Source: Trigonopsis variabilis (taxonomy: Eukaryota > Ascomycota > Trigonopsidomycetes > Trigonopsidales > Trigonopsidaceae). From it: a stretch of DNA of 64,000 bases. The DNA lies in the NCBI GenBank assembly GCA_003707065.3, contig PPXM03000002.1, positions 248,001 through 312,000 of the forward strand, written 5' to 3'. Positions 20,478 through 31,874 of the stretch are shown here, piece after piece (position 1 is the stretch's first letter; the number at the start of each line of letters is the position of its first letter). The notes below the pieces were generated by a model. The model made no database searches. It saw only the letters and a list, made by a program, of their open reading frames with translations, and was not told where the DNA came from. The position numbers and the translations under genes were made by a program.

Positions 20478-22697
20478 ATGCAACAAGTGTTGCAAGTGAG
20501 ATTGGTGGATGCCAAGTTTGAGCTAGGACGACGAGTGAATGAAGGACCTAGGACGAGTGACATGGCTGGCATGCTAGAGCGAATAGAAGGACTAGACGGG
20601 ATACCATTATACGTTCAGGAGGCTCTAATGATACGGGACCTGTTAGATGTGATGATGGTAGGCAATTATGAGATAGACACATGGACTGACGAGCAGGGGT
20701 ACGAAGGAAGATATATACGAATCAGTGATAGGAAAAAGGCAATTGAGTACCGATTATCTAAAGGATTAGACCCAGCTATCCGCGATATGACGAAGCAGTT
20801 GCTAAAAGTTGCGTTGTACTATCATACGATCAAGCCGTTTATAGTGATGCATTCCAACCAAGAGTATGGCTTGGTGAACCAAGCTCTGAGTTGGGCCATG
20901 AATGACTTGATCAATGACTATTTGACTTTTCTGGGCAATCTAGATCTGTCGATAAGAAAAGAGCCGGTCAGTCTTCAACAGATTATATTCTCGAGCCACA
21001 AATTATCAAAAGAGCTCTGGATGACTTCTGTTTTGTGCTCTGAAATCAATGCAAGCCACTCCCAACTCAAACATTCCGAGGAAGATGATATAGAAAGTCT
21101 ACTAAAGTCCTCTCAAGGGGTCTCCACTTGGGGTATAACTTATTCGAAGTCGAACTTTTCAAAAGGAGGAATGATAATGAACATCATTTCTGCTAAACTT
21201 TTGGCTTACTCGGGTGATCCTGTGATCAAGACGCTGCTGAGAAAGTTCTTAGCTAGAGCTTCCGCACCCTATATCCAAATCCTCCTAGACTGGATTCACA
21301 AAGGTGTAATCAATGACCCGTATGAAGAGTTTCTTATCAAGGAGCACAGCAATATCAATATCCAAAGCCTTGATCACGACTACATTGACGAATACTGGGA
21401 GAAACGATACACAATAACAAAAGCTCTCATTCCAATTCAATTCGAAACTGATAATAGTTATGAGAAAGTCCTCATTGCTGGAAAATATCTCAACGTCATC
21501 CGGGAATGCGGAGGAAGTGACCTACCTCGCCTGGACAAATCTCTCCCTAATGGCTCTAACCTTTCGATTGATGGTCCAAACCTCGCAACCATTATCAATG
21601 ATGCTTATAATTCTGCAAACCAGTCTTTATTAGACCTCCTTATTCGCAAGCATGACCTTCACGCTCGACTGATTTCTCTCAAACATTACCTATTTTTGGA
21701 TCGATCGGACTTCTTTACCAGTTTTCTCGACATTGCCATTTACGAACTCAGAAAGCCTGCCAGTGACGTCTCCGAGTCTAAGCTCCAATCTCTCCTTGAA
21801 CTCGTCCTAAGACAGCCTGGGTCCGTTTCGGCCTCAGATAAATTCAAGGATGACATCTCCATTGAAATGAACTCAATAGGTCTTGTGGACTGGTTGATGA
21901 GGGTCATCAATGTCACTGGCGTGGACCCCACCAATCCCCCTAACAGTGTGACTTATTCCTCCTACTCCGACGACGACTCCAGATCTATCACGGGCATCCA
22001 AGCTTTCCAGCTCGACTTCTCTGTGCCGTTCCCCATTTCACTCATTATCTCTCGCAAAACTATCCTTCGCTACCAATTGATCTTTAGACATCTCGTCGCC
22101 TTGAAATACACCGAACAGTTGATCTGTGGTGCTTGGATCGACCAAATCAAAACCTACTGCTGGACAACGCGGTCTTGTTCTCCTCAAATGTCTAGTTGGA
22201 GGACTCGGTGTGCTCTTCTTAGGGCTCAAATGCTCATTTTCATACAGCAGCTACTTTATTTCTGTACAAATGAAGTCATCGAGCCGAATTGGAAACGGCT
22301 TCAGCAACGAATGGATGCATCGACTTCGGTCGATTCACTGATGCATGAGCATGTCGACTTTCTTGACACTTGTCTCAAAGAATGCATGCTTACCAATGCT
22401 AAATTACTTAGAGTTCAGTCAAAACTGGTCACTACCTGTCAGGTCTTTGCTCAATACGTTACCCAGCTTACGAGAGGTCTGTCTCATGTCGATCCTAGCT
22501 TGGATCCTACTCAGCACCGCTCAAAAGACTTGGATACTGAAAGGATGGCCAAGCTGAATGAGGTCCTCAAACAATACACGGCTAGTTTTAAGCATAACCT
22601 CAAAGTCCTAATGGATGCATTGAATTATTATGCAGCTACAGAAACAGCAGCTTTGTTGGCTCTTTGTGCGAAAATTGAGTGTCTTGTTGAAGAATAG
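20478..22697 (+). CDS. SPC97: Gamma-tubulin complex component 2 (GCP2/Spc97 type)
   Basis: A long exon of 739 residues. GCP2 pairs with GCP3 to hold gamma-tubulin in the small complex that nucleates microtubules at the spindle pole body. The N-terminal Grip1 region includes the signature PLYVQEALMIRDLLDVMM and EGRYIRISD. The GCP2-type block IHKGVINDPYEEFLIKEH is followed by YWEKRYTI and IAGKYLNVIRECG. The Grip2 region that binds gamma-tubulin covers about 400-739. The frame remains open upstream to an acceptor-like CCATAG (about 20449), giving NQGDEEDRRM, so an extra 5' exon is possible and the start is not certain. Convergent with RIM13 (156 bp). Confidence 0.9.
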   Translation: MQQVLQVRLVDAKFELGRRVNEGPRTSDMAGMLERIEGLDGIPLYVQEALMIRDLLDVMMVGNYEIDTWTDEQGYEGRYIRISDRKKAIEYRLSKGLDPAIRDMTKQLLKVALYYHTIKPFIVMHSNQEYGLVNQALSWAMNDLINDYLTFLGNLDLSIRKEPVSLQQIIFSSHKLSKELWMTSVLCSEINASHSQLKHSEEDDIESLLKSSQGVSTWGITYSKSNFSKGGMIMNIISAKLLAYSGDPVIKTLLRKFLARASAPYIQILLDWIHKGVINDPYEEFLIKEHSNINIQSLDHDYIDEYWEKRYTITKALIPIQFETDNSYEKVLIAGKYLNVIRECGGSDLPRLDKSLPNGSNLSIDGPNLATIINDAYNSANQSLLDLLIRKHDLHARLISLKHYLFLDRSDFFTSFLDIAIYELRKPASDVSESKLQSLLELVLRQPGSVSASDKFKDDISIEMNSIGLVDWLMRVINVTGVDPTNPPNSVTYSSYSDDDSRSITGIQAFQLDFSVPFPISLIISRKTILRYQLIFRHLVALKYTEQLICGAWIDQIKTYCWTTRSCSPQMSSWRTRCALLRAQMLIFIQQLLYFCTNEVIEPNWKRLQQRMDASTSVDSLMHEHVDFLDTCLKECMLTNAKLLRVQSKLVTTCQVFAQYVTQLTRGLSHVDPSLDPTQHRSKDLDTERMAKLNEVLKQYTASFKHNLKVLMDALNYYAATETAALLALCAKIECLVEE

Positions 22698-22853
22698 ACA
22701 ACATAATATCCTAATACAATTAACCACCTTGCCTATTAACTTCCATGCATGAGAAATATATTTCTTGAATTCCTTCGTTCCGCTCCGGTTAGGCTGACAC
22801 TTGCTGTGCCCAGCAGACACTATTAGACGGCTACTGGCCATTTCTTTCATATG

Positions 22854-25219
22854 CTAGCCATTTTTTTCTATTTCTAATAGATCTTCAGTGTACATATCAA
22901 TGACAAATGGTGTTTGGGATCCCCCGTGCATTCGTTCAGCTGCCAACAGATAGACATCGTCAGGGCTTAGTTCAACGTCGTTCAATCGCACCCCTTGAGG
23001 TCTATCGGCAAACAAGCCGCTAGATTTCACCAAGTCCCAGTTTGAGAGCTTTCTTGCCTCCTCCATTGATCGACAAGGACTCCGAAGAAGAGACAGTCGG
23101 AGGCTTATTGGTTCTTTAGTAAGTGGCCGCAGAATAAAGCAGCTGTGCCGCGTCTTGCCTTTTACTAAGAAGTTCATGTAATTAGCATCCGTCCACTTAT
23201 CACGAATGGAACGGTGGAATCGTCCGGCTTGGACCGAGGGAATGAGGTCGACAGTAGCAGGACAGTCACTTTCAACAGTCAGCGAGAATCTTCCATAGAG
23301 TTGACTCTTAAATGTCGAGCATATGACAATATAAGAGCCAGCTTCCAGGGGGTTTGGCGTTTCAAGGAAATTCATTCCTTCGCGATATTCTGGTGTCATT
23401 TGGATGGAAGAACCATCATCCAGACTATGTATCCGGTCTTTGCGGTTCCATGTCAGATTTAATCCCACCATAAGGTCATCATTCTGTCCAGCAGTCACCA
23501 GAATAAGACGGAGCTTAGAGGGCTGAGAAAAAGTAATCCTAAACTGAGGGTTATTACAAAATTCGGGATCGCGGAGACTTCCTCCCGACGTCTGCTCGTT
23601 CCATTCTCCATTCACAAGTTTTCTAAATGCAAATCGGTCCGGTGCACGTGTGAAGTTGATGGTGTGGGTAGCATGACAGGATAGAGAACAAGTGATTTGA
23701 TCGACGCTACCTTTGTAAACGGGACAGAGAACGTATGTCTCGCCGGGATTTAGAGTCACTTTGATCAAGCAATTCAATGAATCAACCATTGTCGCCCGCC
23801 GAAAAGCTTCCGAAGCTTGAAGCATAGGGTGTCTTCCTAGACCAAGGTATCCGCCAATATAAGCAGTTGAATGGCCATGGGGAGTAGTCAAATGCCGACT
23901 CAGGATAAACCAAACGATTACGGGCTCCTTAGAGGAAGTAGAGACAGAAAACTGTGGGCAATAGCCGAACCATGACGGAAAGTAGTTCTGCAAAGTAAAA
24001 ACAGAGTTACAAGAGAACTGAAAGAGTTTAGGGTTCCAATTGAGGTATAATGAATGAAAGTAACGTCTGGCAGTGGAGTAGTCGAGCCAAAAGTCGCCTG
24101 TTTTGATTATGGCGGCGTCTCTGGAAGAATCAATCAGACTGTTCCGCAAGAGAAGGTTTCGATTGCCATCTGAGTCGACGCTGAGGTCGACGAGGGTATA
24201 ATCATGCTGACTAATGATTCCTATTAATGCCTCCTGTTTTGACGATAACTTGGGGGATCCAAACCCGACCATGACATCGCCGTGAGACCAGGCGGAGGAG
24301 ATACGAGACCACAACACCTCCGAATCAACCTGGATGTCTCCAAGTAGGATATGCTCTGGCAGCCATTCGGTTAACAGATACGTGTCTGTGGCCATGTTGG
24401 AACCCATGTGGTTGAATCCACGAGACATTACTTTAAGGTATGCTTTCTCGATCAACATATATCCCGCAGCTTTCTGATCAAATTGTGATTGAACCATATA
24501 CGGCGCCCCAGACGGCGATAAGGGACAGGAATCGTCCACAACCACTCTGCGAGACGTTCCATTAAAGAATAATTTGCATATGTATTCTCCACTGTCTGAG
24601 ATCTTGTCTGGGTAAACTTTATCCGAGATCAGCTTCAATCCTGACTGCCCTTCCCATCGGAGACAGCTTACCAAAGAGGCCACCAAAGAACAGTCCCATG
24701 TATACGTTTGAACCAGATCGTAGCCTTTCGAAGAAAATAAACAAGGGTCATGTATGATCTCTCCTACTCGCTTCCATTGTAGAGGAGTACTGGTTGACTC
24801 TATTTCTGGTCGGAACTCGAGATCAACAAACTTCGTCTTGATGTTCAATAATTCGCCAAGAGTAAACTGACTCAGAGTGTCATTCCATGGTGGAAACACC
24901 AATTGACCAATTTGACTCGATAGTATAATCAGCTTTCTATCTTTAGTCATAAGTTCACGACCCTTCTTTAAGCGGTCGATCAGATCCAACGTCACTTGAG
25001 CCTGCTTGATGATAATTCGCCGGCCAAGAACATTTGATTTAACACCTTGCCTTTTCATTTCTTCTCCTACCGTCAAAAACTCTTCACATGCTTTGTTAAG
25101 TAGCTCCAGACTCTTCGCCTTGTTGTCCTTTGCGTATTCTATCAGACCATAGATCCGGGTTTTCTGGTGTAAGCACGACCTTGAGAGCAAATTACTTGAG
25201 CCTGCTGTAGAACTTCCAT
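22854..25219 (-). CDS. RIM13: Calpain-like cysteine protease Rim13/PalB
   Basis: Two exons, 25196-25219 and 22854-25163, with an intron of only 32 nt; 777 residues. Rim13 is the ESCRT-III-associated protease that cleaves the Rim101/PacC transcription factor in the ambient-pH pathway. Exon 1 is eight codons (MEVLQQAQ) and completes an N-terminal MIT-like domain (about 1-75) that docks on Snf7. The calpain core has TYTWDCSLVASL with the catalytic Cys at about 165, SQHDYTLVDL with His at about 327, and LRNSLID with Asn at about 348; the usual Pro-Trp-Gly after the Asn is absent. C-terminal C2-like PalB domains follow. Without the tiny first exon no ATG begins the frame. Confidence 0.93.
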
Positions 25220-26267
25220 CGAATCAATTATACGTCACCAGACCTGACGTGGCTTGGCTCAGGTCTTGCTGAGCCTTGGGAGACAGATAAGAAGGACGAC
25301 CGAGAAGTCTAAACGAATAGAGGATCTTAGATCCTTGAGTATGAAACCGCAGAGATTAGTCGAGAAGTAATACAAAAGAGAGGACTGGAACCAATTTCGA
25401 ATTGCTGAGCACTAGCCAAGCCTTTCACAGCCATTGGGTCACCAGGGAGGAGAGACCCGGGATGGTAGCGTTATATGGGAGGTTGCCAACCTCCCAACTG
25501 GATTAGTTCGTCCCTTAAAGCTCGTCAGGCACCGATCCAAAGAGAAAAATGTAGTCAGGATGGCTGTCATCAAGACAATGGTAGCCGTGCGGGACGGCAT
25601 GTAGGTACGAGCTTCCGGTGCGTTAGGACTTATAGAGTTGTTCCAGGTCCTGCTCCTCCGTTGCAGCTTCCTAGAGAAGAACTATGCAATGAGCTGGCCT
25701 TTGTGCGACTATCGAGACTCTTAGGTATCCTGTCTCTCACAAGTATTGGAGATGCATGGCGATTATTGAGTTGATTAACTAGGAAAGCTCAACAGTAACT
25801 AATGTTTGCAGGTTGGGACAATACTGGACATGAGTGGACAGTATCGCAAAAGGTACGCACGAGACAGATGGCAAGAACCGTGTGTCCTCTATAATAACGT
25901 AGTTGACCGGTAGAGTTGACATAGTTAAAATGATGCTGCGCCTGTGACTTTCTTAATGGTCATTGTGATACAGCAGCAGACCTGCTTAATGATAATACCA
26001 ATCGTCCAGTTCGTCATAGACATCCGCTTGCTACGTCAAAAGCGGTGACTGTTGATTACAGATCTATTGCTGCTGTCACTTCTCTATGCCGCTCGGCATC
26101 AATTGGCATTTCCTCGCAGGTCCAGCTATCGTTTCTTTCGAATACCATGACAATATTTTGTCGGAAGATCACATGCGCGTTACGTGCTCGGATCAGGGCT
26201 ACGTCCCAGTTGGGAAAGTCTCGGTGGGGAAGCAACGCACCTTGGCTCGATCTCTACTTTCCTCGTC
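25220..26267 (+). other. Intergenic region with a possible unresolved multi-exon gene
   Basis: Coding-like pieces lie in order on the plus strand: ATG at 25560 (MAVIKTMVAVRDG), a joinable block reading VVPGPAPPLQLPREELCNEL to about 25724, then WDNTGHEWTVSQK at about 25812-25852 after a TAACTAATGTTTGCAG acceptor, and a frame reading NRPVRHRHPLATSKAVTVDY at about 25970-26115. I can splice the first three in frame but not the fourth. I do not recognise the protein. A perfect 19-nt palindrome sits at 25478-25496. Confidence 0.3.
25478..25496. repeat. Perfect short inverted repeat
   Basis: GGGAGGTTG, one base, then CAACCTCCC: a 9-bp perfect inverted repeat. It could be a dimeric zinc-cluster binding site or part of an RNA hairpin. 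Confidence 0.6.
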
Positions 26268-27292
26268 ATGGCTGGTCAAAGTAAAGAAGCGTCCTTGTCG
26301 CCTTGGGGCCATGCTGTCAGTGGGGCACTGGGTGCTGTTTTAGCTAACACGGCCGTCTACCCTCTTGATTTGTAAGTTGTCCTGTCGGGCACTTTCCGAT
26401 AAGAAATTTTCTGACTGATCGCCAGAATAAAGACAAAACTACAGGTCCAGTTGAAGGAGCCTGGCCAAGAGGCCCAGTATGATGGAACAATCGACGCTAT
26501 ATTCAAGATCTACAAAGATCAAGGGATTGGAGGCTTGTACGTGGGCTTGCCAGGATGTCTACTAGGCGTGGCCTCATCTAATTTTGCTTATTTCTAGTAG
26601 GTTTGTGATATCTGGCATCTTTCTAACCTCGCGTCAGTTGGTACGGTTTAGTTCGTTCGGCCTACCAGAAACGTCATCCGGAAATTTCAACTGCCATGGA
26701 ATTGGTAATAGGTGCAATTGCTGGTGCTCTGGGCCAGCTCTTCACTCTCCCGGTCAGCGTCGTGACCACTCGACAGCAGACTGAGGAGTCGAAAGGAAAA
26801 GTTCCTGGGCTGTGGGAGACAGCAAATGAGATCATCAACGAAAAGGGCGTTACAGGGCTTTGGACTGGTCTTAAGGTCTCGCTGGTCTTGGTGGTGAACC
26901 CTGCCATTACTTATGGAGTCTACCAGCGTCTTCGTACGGTTCTCTTCGGCTCAGCATTAGCTTTATCTCCTTATCAATCGTTCTTCCTGGGTGCTTCATC
27001 TAAAGCATTGGCAACAGTAATTACTCAACCGCTCATTGTGTCCAAGGCCATGCTCCAGGCTAAATCCAAGCCCGGGCAGCCTCGTCCTGGAAACTTCATC
27101 CAAGCGTTGGCATATCTCTTGAGCAAAGAAGGTCCTTTTGCTCTCTACAAAGGATTAGCCCCTCAAGTCTCAAAAGGAATTCTTGTCCAAGGTCTCTTGT
27201 TCACTTTCAGAGACCAAATCCAATTGCTTCTTGTGCTCCTTACTCGTTATATCCGCAAGACTACCTTGTCTCTCCCTAGACCTCTCAAATGA
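26268..27292 (+). CDS. PMP47: Peroxisomal adenine-nucleotide carrier (Pmp47/Ant1 type)
   Basis: Three exons (26268-26371, 26426-26596, 26638-27292; introns 54 and 41 nt), 309 residues. It belongs to the mitochondrial carrier family; the Pmp47/Ant1 branch brings ATP into peroxisomes for fatty-acid activation. The start is MAGQSKEASLSPWGHAVSGA. Three repeats show the carrier signature in variant forms: YPLDLIKTKLQV, TLPVSVVTTRQQ and TQPLIVSKAMLQAK. The GLWTGLKVSLVLVVNPAITY segment is typical of Pmp47/Pmp34. Both introns restore conserved residues (DLI and YFYWY). Substrate is inferred from subfamily only. Confidence 0.92.
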
Positions 27293-27432
27293 GACGCTTT
27301 TCTTTGAATGTCATTCTATTAATGCTCCGTCTGACGCCATGTATACATTTCTAGTTTTATTTTTTATGCTTGTCATATCTCCCAGGTAGCCCTCATAGTA
27401 ATCGCGTCTTGTGTCATTTCTCCATGTCGCAG

Positions 27433-28874
27433 CTAAGCCCTGGGCTCGACCTCCCAGAGGACCAGCTTGCGATCAAACCCTCCAGTAACGAGAATTTCTT
27501 TACCATCTATTTTTCCTGCGCAGATCGCTTTTACCATACCCTGATGATGTTGTAAGGTCGCCATCACTTTACCGGTCGAGACATCAATTCCTCTAATTTC
27601 CCCTTGATCACTATTCACCCAAACACCCCCGGGTGCGCCAGTCGGTCTCCATACTACTCGTGGGTTCGAATAGACGCTTTGAGTCGCAGGAGTAAACCAA
27701 TTGTGCCCAGCACCTTGGAGTGCTCCTAGCGTAATAAGACGCATATGAGGAATATGATTAGTAGCCATGGCTAGTGCATGTGAAGGGTAGTCAGGAAGAA
27801 TACCGCTTGTGGCTTGAACCTCCCCTGGGGGAAGGTGTGCCGCATAACTTTGCTCTTTGGTGAGAGTCGTGTCCACCACATGAGCGGATTCGTAAGGCAT
27901 GATATCTATATCCATGACACAAAACGTAATAAGATTAAGCGATTCCTGAGCCAAGTTTCTCGCTGCTATTTGTTGTAGCGATGGTACAACGCTGTAGTAG
28001 TAGAGCAGACACGAATCTCTTCGAGAAAGGACAAATTGAGTATTCGACAGAAACACTATCGCTTCAGGACTCGAAGGGAAAGACATTGAAGATTCCAACG
28101 TCAACCTATGATCATCTGGATCTAAGGAATAAAGATGGATCGATTTATCATATCCTGCCGAGATTAAGTACCTTTCATCTCTGGAGACGGCCAGCCTCAC
28201 GACAAATTTCGCATGATCTTTGACGGTCTGGATGATTTTGTAGCTTAACTGGCTCTCCGAAGAGTTCAATTCAATCAAATTAGCGGACCCATCAATTCCT
28301 CCAGTAATCAAATGTCTGCCATTCTTCATGGCATGGCAGCACAGTATAGACGAGTTTCCATGAACATTTTCTGCCCGAAGGAGTTTTTCGAGTGTCTTCA
28401 TCTCGTAAATCTCCAAGGATTTATCAGCCAAGCACACGATCAAGCAATCTCTCATATCAGACCCAACCTGCAATCGACATAAAGTAATAAACAAGATATT
28501 CGCCGCTATTCTATTAGATTCATCTGCTCCCTTAATTATTTCAGTAGGATATTGAGGATAAACAGGATCAAACCCTGGGTTCTTTTCTTTGGGCCCTTGC
28601 GTATCCAAACTCATATTGGCCATCTCTCCACTTAATTTGTATAGTCTAGCATCCTCAATTAAACTCGTTAGTTAACTCAACCACTGATATCTTACTTTTC
28701 AAGGCGACTTCCTTCACCAATCTTATCAATCATTTCATTATCGATCCCCAGCTCATTGCAGAAGCTCTCCAATGTCTGCCGTTAGTGGCATCTCTTGGAT
28801 TCTATTACACTATTATAGCCATTATCCCGTAGATACTTTGCAATTAAGACGTGAACATTGTCCTTTGCAGGCAT
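27433..28874 (-). CDS. LisH-WD40 repeat protein
   Basis: Three exons rebuilt here: 28809-28874, 28696-28775 and 27433-28663, with introns of 33 and 32 nt; 458 residues. Exon 1 begins MPAKDNVHVLIAKYLRDNGY and exon 2 continues STLESFCNELGIDNEMIDK, which together form a LisH dimerisation motif (about residues 6-38). The large exon codes for a WD40 propeller, with repeat-like blocks such as LITGGIDGSANLIELNSS, YLISAGYDKSIHLYSL and ILVTGGFDRKLVLWEVE. The large exon alone also opens with an ATG, so an automated model would probably lose the LisH part. LisH-WD40 proteins are scaffolds in ubiquitin ligases, dynein regulation and chromatin; I cannot name an orthologue. Confidence 0.88.
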
Positions 28875-29482
28875 TGGTCATGTGATGATGTACTGAGGGT
28901 GATCTGAGATCGATGATATCTTGGTACTACTATGCTCAGACTACGGTCCACCACTCTGCATATCGATGGGCCCTGTAACTTTAGTCAAGAGCTCGTCTAC
29001 GAACGTGTGTGTAGGTTTTCCTTTTCTGGGACAGCTCCTTATATCAGGACCCGTTCTCCTAAGACAGTTGGGCTAAGCTCTTCATGTCCAATTAGGAAAG
29101 GAAATCACTGCTAGATATCCAATATTTTCGTAGGGTATAGGATGCTTGAAACTGTGCTATTTCTGATATTTGCTCTTAGAAATGTAAACGCTGTTTAGGC
29201 ACAACAATCTTTGATGTTAGTAAGCTTAATTGTCGGTCGTTAGAGAAAGGAAAATTCCGCAACAACATTAAATCTTGAATAAAAGTAGGAAAAGGGATTT
29301 AATGTATTCTCCTTACGACACATCAGTTATCTAGTTTTGATAGCGAGCGCGCTCTACGGTTTCGAATGTGTTCGAAGACGGAGCTTGAGTAAGTAGCCAA
29401 CCCGCGTTCCTTGTAATATTTCAATAACAAACAATAAAGTGCATAATCATACCGAATTGGATTCCTAATATACATAGTACAG
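28875..29482. other. Intergenic region between the LisH-WD40 and NCBP3-like genes
   Basis: About 600 nt. A 60-codon open frame at 28932-29114 (+) lacks recognisable features. I see no tRNA, repeat or conserved exon. Confidence 0.45.
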
Positions 29483-30612
29483 CTAAAACATCTCGTGTGC
29501 CTTCTTCTTGGACTTTGGTTTTGCGGCAGTCTTACCGAAAATGGCGGCCAACCGATCGAGTGAAGGGTCAGATGCTTCTTGTGACTGGGTTCGAGTTCCT
29601 AAACGAGACGTTAAATCGCCTCCTGTGGATGGAGAATGAGATGAAGGTGAGGACAGCTTGGATGAAGGAGAGCTTTTGGATTTTCTGGGAGCCTCTTTAG
29701 GGACTGATAGGAGTCTCTGTCGTAAGATATCACTGGCAGTCCTCTTTTCAAGAGATGGCCGTCTAGAAGGAGAAGCTGAGCGCCTTCTGTCTCGAGTTGC
29801 CGATGGTGCGGGCCTGTCATCTCGAAGACCCCCATTATATAATTGCTCTCTTCCTGAGTTCAACTTTTCGGGGAAAAGGTCATTCTCAGGGTCCGCGGAA
29901 TCGTTAGTCTCCCTAGATGCCTGATTGCGTCCTCTCTTTTCGCCATTACCAAGACGGGCCTTGCCATTCTTTGATGATGCACCACCCAAACGCTCTCTGA
30001 CTGAGGAGATCCTATCCTGCCGTTCCTTCTGTCTTCGTACTCGTTCTTCCTCTCGGGGGTCACCATGAAGAAGGTAATATCGACTATATTCTCGAGCATT
30101 CCGGACTTTTTGATCATTAGAAGTCGCCTGACGAATTCTCAACCCGGTCGAAGGCTTACTGGGATGAGGTTTAGTCCTTGCTAGAAAGCCTCGATTGAAC
30201 TCAACTTCCACCAGATCATCAGGCATAACAAGCGCTAATAAAGCATCGCTCGCGGTCTCAGAGGTATTATAGACCAGATTAACTACGGTTAGGTTGGGAA
30301 TTCCCTCCATTTGATCCATCTCAGTAACCTACTCGCTTCATCGTCTACCCACTCTAATTTCGGGGAATGATCCGGAAAGTAATGAGTGCAAAACTCCATG
30401 ATGTCTTTGGTAGAAAGATCGTTTACTCCTCTTAGGTTCAAGGCGGTCGGTCGCAGGACAGCCTGCTCGGCTGTCTCTGTATAGATTGCAGGAACTGAGC
30501 TCTCATCCTTTGGGACGGGTTCCGATTCGACAGGCCCCTCATAGTCATTCAGCTCCAGATCATCATCAAGATCCAATTCATAATCAGGGATATCAACTGA
30601 TAAATCTCCCAT
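29483..30612 (-). CDS. Nuclear cap-binding protein 3 (NCBP3)-like RNA-binding protein
   Basis: Two exons, 30333-30612 and 29483-30282, intron 50 nt ending CTAACCGTAG, 359 residues. NCBP3 has an RRM-like fold that binds the mRNA cap and works with CBP80 and the export machinery. The N-terminus is acidic (YELDLDDDLELNDYEG). The diagnostic block is RPTALNLRGVNDLSTKDIM, then FCTHYFPDHSPKLEWVDDEA, which splices to INLVYNTSETASDALLAL, matching the human WLDD...NVVW element. A conserved R/K-rich R-x-A-x-x-x-D segment follows (LRIRQATSNDQKVRNAREYS with YYLLHGDP). The C-terminal half is Arg/Ser-rich and disordered. A shorter acceptor would break the frame. It is divergent from LRP1 across 168 bp holding GTGTAACG. 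Confidence 0.87.
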
Positions 30613-30649
30613 CGCGTTGCCTCCGTGCTGGGAGATGGTGGAGAGGTAA

Positions 30650-30657
30650 GTGTAACG
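30650..30657. promoter_or_regulatory. GTGTAACG element between NCBP3-like gene and LRP1
   Basis: One of five copies of this octamer, 37 nt before the NCBP3-like ATG and 123 nt before LRP1. Confidence 0.4.
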
Positions 30658-30780
30658 GTCTCCGAGATCTTTGCTTCCAACTATAGCATTTGACGGTGCT
30701 ACTGCTAAACCGCGTTTATTCTTTTCACTGCCCCTTGACGGCCTTCAACACCTCTTTTGGGTGCCGCCATCATAACCAGA

Positions 30781-31390
30781 ATGGTTGCAATGACGACAGT
30801 CAGCAGTGACCGCCATGCTGCAGAGAAGCTGGTCAAGCGGATCAACAAACTAAAGAATGAAATCAATGGAATAATGAAAACCGACTTTGTTGACCTGACG
30901 GCTCAAAGTGACGGAGTTGAAAAGGCTGAGCTTTACATGGCACTAGCGTATAGTTACGAAAGTCTGGTCTTTGGTAAGTTAGTTTTAGTCTTGCAAAACT
31001 GATCCTAAGCGTACCTGAAGTTAAATGGGGTCGATACAAGCCAGCACCCTATCCAGGATGAGATTTATAGAATCAAAAGTTATATGGAAAAAGTCGCCAA
31101 AGTGAAATCTGGAAATGTGACCGACAAACCAAAGACCGCGTTGGACAAAGAAGCAGCAAAACGATTTATTTTACATTCGCTGAATGAGTCGGCCTCCATA
31201 TCTTCTTATAGAGTCAACGATTCTAAAGGGGTTCACACCAAGTTTCTTCAGGATCCAAAAGATCTCGTTCAAGAGTCAGACTCGTCGTCTCACTCTACAT
31301 CAAAGAAACGGAAAAACAAATCAAAAGGTACGGCGGACTCGGTATCGCATACTAATTTCAGACTCTAAAAAGTCCAAAAAGAGTAAATAA
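30781..31390 (+). CDS. LRP1: Exosome cofactor Lrp1/Rrp47 (C1D family)
   Basis: Three exons (30781-30973, 31010-31327, 31362-31390; introns 36 and 34 nt), 179 residues. Lrp1 binds Rrp6 and helps the nuclear exosome mature 5.8S rRNA and snoRNAs. The Sas10/C1D domain covers about residues 15-110: VKRINKLKNEINGIMKTDF, then KAELYMALAYSYESLVF joined by splicing to AYLKLNGVDTSQHPIQDE and IYRIKSYMEKV. The C-terminal tail is Lys/Ser-rich and the 29-nt last exon adds DSKKSKKSK, a typical basic RNA-binding tail. A longer frame starts at a TTG upstream; the ATG at 30781 is used. Confidence 0.92.
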
Positions 31391-31874
31391 TGTATAATAG
31401 TATGACTTTGGGTTACTTGTCTTACATGACTCTGTAAGGTTGTATTTTGTCTTTTCCATTCTAAATTAGTGTCTTTCGGATAACCGTAATCATGAAAAGA
31501 ACTTTGCCTACCAAAATGTCTCGATATTAGAAACAGTAACCCCTTCAGAGATTAATTGTATCCGAAATCAGCCTGCTACTTCTTGGGAGATATGCAATCG
31601 TTACTGTCCATATTCGGTAATCTCCAATTAGTGGGCCGTGGAAAACAGATTATTGTAGGTTGTGCATTACTCTTCCTCCTGTATATTCAATTGATTGCCC
31701 TTTGCAGATGTTTCCTCTTGCGCTGCACAGGAATTGACTTCCCAGGTAGGAGGGAAGATCATCGTTGGGGCCCGGGATTGAGATGCTCCTCCATTAGTCA
31801 TCACGGCGTTGCACGTGAAATGAGGCTTGTTAATAGACAAGATAGCTGGCTCTTTTCTCTATCATTCTAATAAG
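31391..31874. other. Promoter region of the Gal80-like gene
   Basis: About 480 nt. An open frame at 31592-31870 contains a hydrophobic stretch but ends with low-quality sequence just before the next gene, so I do not call it. One CACGTG occurs near 31813, about 60 nt before the ATG. Confidence 0.4.

Noticed and set aside
28621-28623. ATG at 28623 as start of the WD40 gene
   Set aside because: Two upstream exons continue the frame and add a LisH motif, so the true start is most likely 28874.
31592-31870. Hydrophobic open frame before the Gal80-like gene
   Set aside because: No start context, no family pattern, and it overlaps the promoter region of a well-supported gene.
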